The position numbers were made by a program, and so were the translations under genes. Below the pieces are notes generated by a model, which saw nothing but the letters and a program-made list of their open reading frames with translations, made no database searches and had not been told where the DNA came from. A DNA stretch of 6,511 bases. Origin: Sulfuritalea sp. GTDB taxonomy: Bacteria; Pseudomonadota; Gammaproteobacteria; Burkholderiales; Rhodocyclaceae. The stretch is taken from NCBI GenBank assembly GCA_021738105.1, contig JAIPCS010000184.1, forward strand, positions 1 through 6,511, written 5' to 3'. This document shows positions 5,729 to 6,511 of this stretch, one piece after another; within the stretch, counting starts at the first letter, position 1; the number at the start of each line of letters is the position of its first letter.

Positions 5729-6511
5729 TTAAGCATTACGCGGCAGCGTGCCTTCGAGCTTGGCGATAATGCCGAGCATGACTTCATCGGCGCCACCGCC
5801 GATCGATACCAGACGGCCGTCGCGCCAGGCGCGGGAAACCGGGTTGTCCAGTGTGTAGCCCATGCCGCCCCAATACTGCAGGCAGGCATCGGCGACTTCG
5901 CGGTCGAGACGGCCGCATTTGAGCTTGGCCATCGAAGCCAGCTTGGTCACGTCCTTGCCGGCCACATAGTCTTCCACGGCGCGATACGTCAATGAGCGCA
6001 ACGCTTCAACTTCGGTGCGTAGTTCAGCCAGGCGGAAATGCACCACCTGGTTGTCGAGTATGGATTTGCCGAAGGCCTTGCGCTCGCGGGTGTACTCGAT
6101 GGTCTGGTCGATCATGTTGTCCATCATGCGCAAGCTGCTCGCTGCACCCCACAGGCGTTCCTCCTGAAATTGCAGCATCTGGTAAGTGAAGCCCATACCC
6201 TCCTGGCCAATCACGTTCGCGATCGGCACGCGCACGTCGTCGAAGAAGAGTTGCGCAGTGTCGGAGGCGTCCATGCCGATCTTGTGTATCTTCTGGCGGC
6301 TGATGCCGGGGGTATTCAATGGCACCATGATCAACGATTTGTTTTTGTGCGGCGCGCCATCCGAGGTATTGACCAGCAGACAGCACCAGTCGGCCTTCAT
6401 GCCGTTGGTGATCCACATCTTCCTGCCGTTGATAACATAGTCGTTGCCGTCTTTCCTTGCAGTCGTCTTGATCGCCGCGACATCCGAGCCGCCGCCGGGT
6501 TCAGAGACGCC
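5729..6511 (-). CDS. Acyl-CoA dehydrogenase, isovaleryl-/citronellyl-CoA (AtuD-like) type (partial, N-terminus beyond window)
   Basis: Flavin (FAD) enzyme that introduces the alpha-beta double bond into an acyl-CoA and passes electrons to electron-transfer flavoprotein. The visible 260 residues begin at GVSEPGGGSD, the family signature in the middle beta-domain, so roughly 120 N-terminal residues are missing. The beta-domain motif MWITNG and the helical C-domain RERKAFGKSILDNQ, LQYWGGMGY and SIGGGADEVMLG follow. The catalytic Glu position used by medium-chain enzymes (the E of YEGT) is Gly here. FQEERLWGA instead offers a Glu (visible residue 118, codon 6160-6158) before Arg, at the position of the isovaleryl-CoA dehydrogenase base. 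This points to branched-chain substrates. The NTS-G-x-x-HKNKSLIMVP style resembles, from memory, Pseudomonas citronellyl-CoA dehydrogenase AtuD. The stop TAA (5731-5729) lies 86 bp before the carboxylase. The fit with a carboxylase acting on methyl-branched enoyl-CoA is good; the exact substrate is uncertain. Confidence 0.9.
   Translation of the reverse strand, partial: GVSEPGGGSDVAAIKTTARKDGNDYVINGRKMWITNGMKADWCCLLVNTSDGAPHKNKSLIMVPLNTPGISRQKIHKIGMDASDTAQLFFDDVRVPIANVIGQEGMGFTYQMLQFQEERLWGAASSLRMMDNMIDQTIEYTRERKAFGKSILDNQVVHFRLAELRTEVEALRSLTYRAVEDYVAGKDVTKLASMAKLKCGRLDREVADACLQYWGGMGYTLDNPVSRAWRDGRLVSIGGGADEVMLGIIAKLEGTLPRNA

Overview
The window carries five or six protein genes, all on the minus strand, in two functional blocks. 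GC content is high, with long non-coding reading frames opposite the real genes. The order gph-trpE-trpG with trpE and trpG adjacent is typical of Betaproteobacteria (usually rpe-gph-trpE-trpG-trpD-trpC). In Pseudomonas, trpG sits apart from trpE. A betaproteobacterium is therefore the best guess, but it is an inference from gene order and protein style only.

Read in the direction of transcription (from 6511 down to 1), the first block is catabolic. It starts with the C-terminal two thirds of an isovaleryl/citronellyl-type acyl-CoA dehydrogenase (5729-6511, cut by the window edge). An 86-bp gap follows, containing three 9-bp CCACAGAGG-type tandem repeats. Next come a biotin-carrying acyl-CoA carboxylase alpha subunit with a TTG start (3693-5642) and, overlapping it by one base, a beta-keto acid cleavage enzyme of the DUF849/BKACE family (2809-3693). 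Together these look like part of a branched-chain acyl-CoA route of the leucine (liu) or acyclic terpene (atu) kind: dehydrogenation, carboxylation of the methyl-branched enoyl-CoA, then carbon-carbon cleavage. The carboxylase beta subunit, the hydratase and any HMG-CoA-lyase-like enzyme are not in the window.

The second block, after an 89-bp gap, is biosynthetic: phosphoglycolate phosphatase gph (2036-2719), anthranilate synthase component I trpE (370-1869) and the first 118 codons of trpG (1-356, cut by the edge).

The main find is in the 166-bp gph-trpE gap. It encodes a small unlisted leader peptide (stop at 1945-1947) containing Trp-Pro-Trp-Arg-Pro-Trp. It is followed by hairpins that could switch in response to ribosome stalling on the Trp codons. 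This is the layout of a transcription attenuator controlling trpEG, although the putative terminator hairpin lacks a clear U-run. The leader's first possible ATG begins one base after the gph stop codon, so its translation may be coupled to gph.
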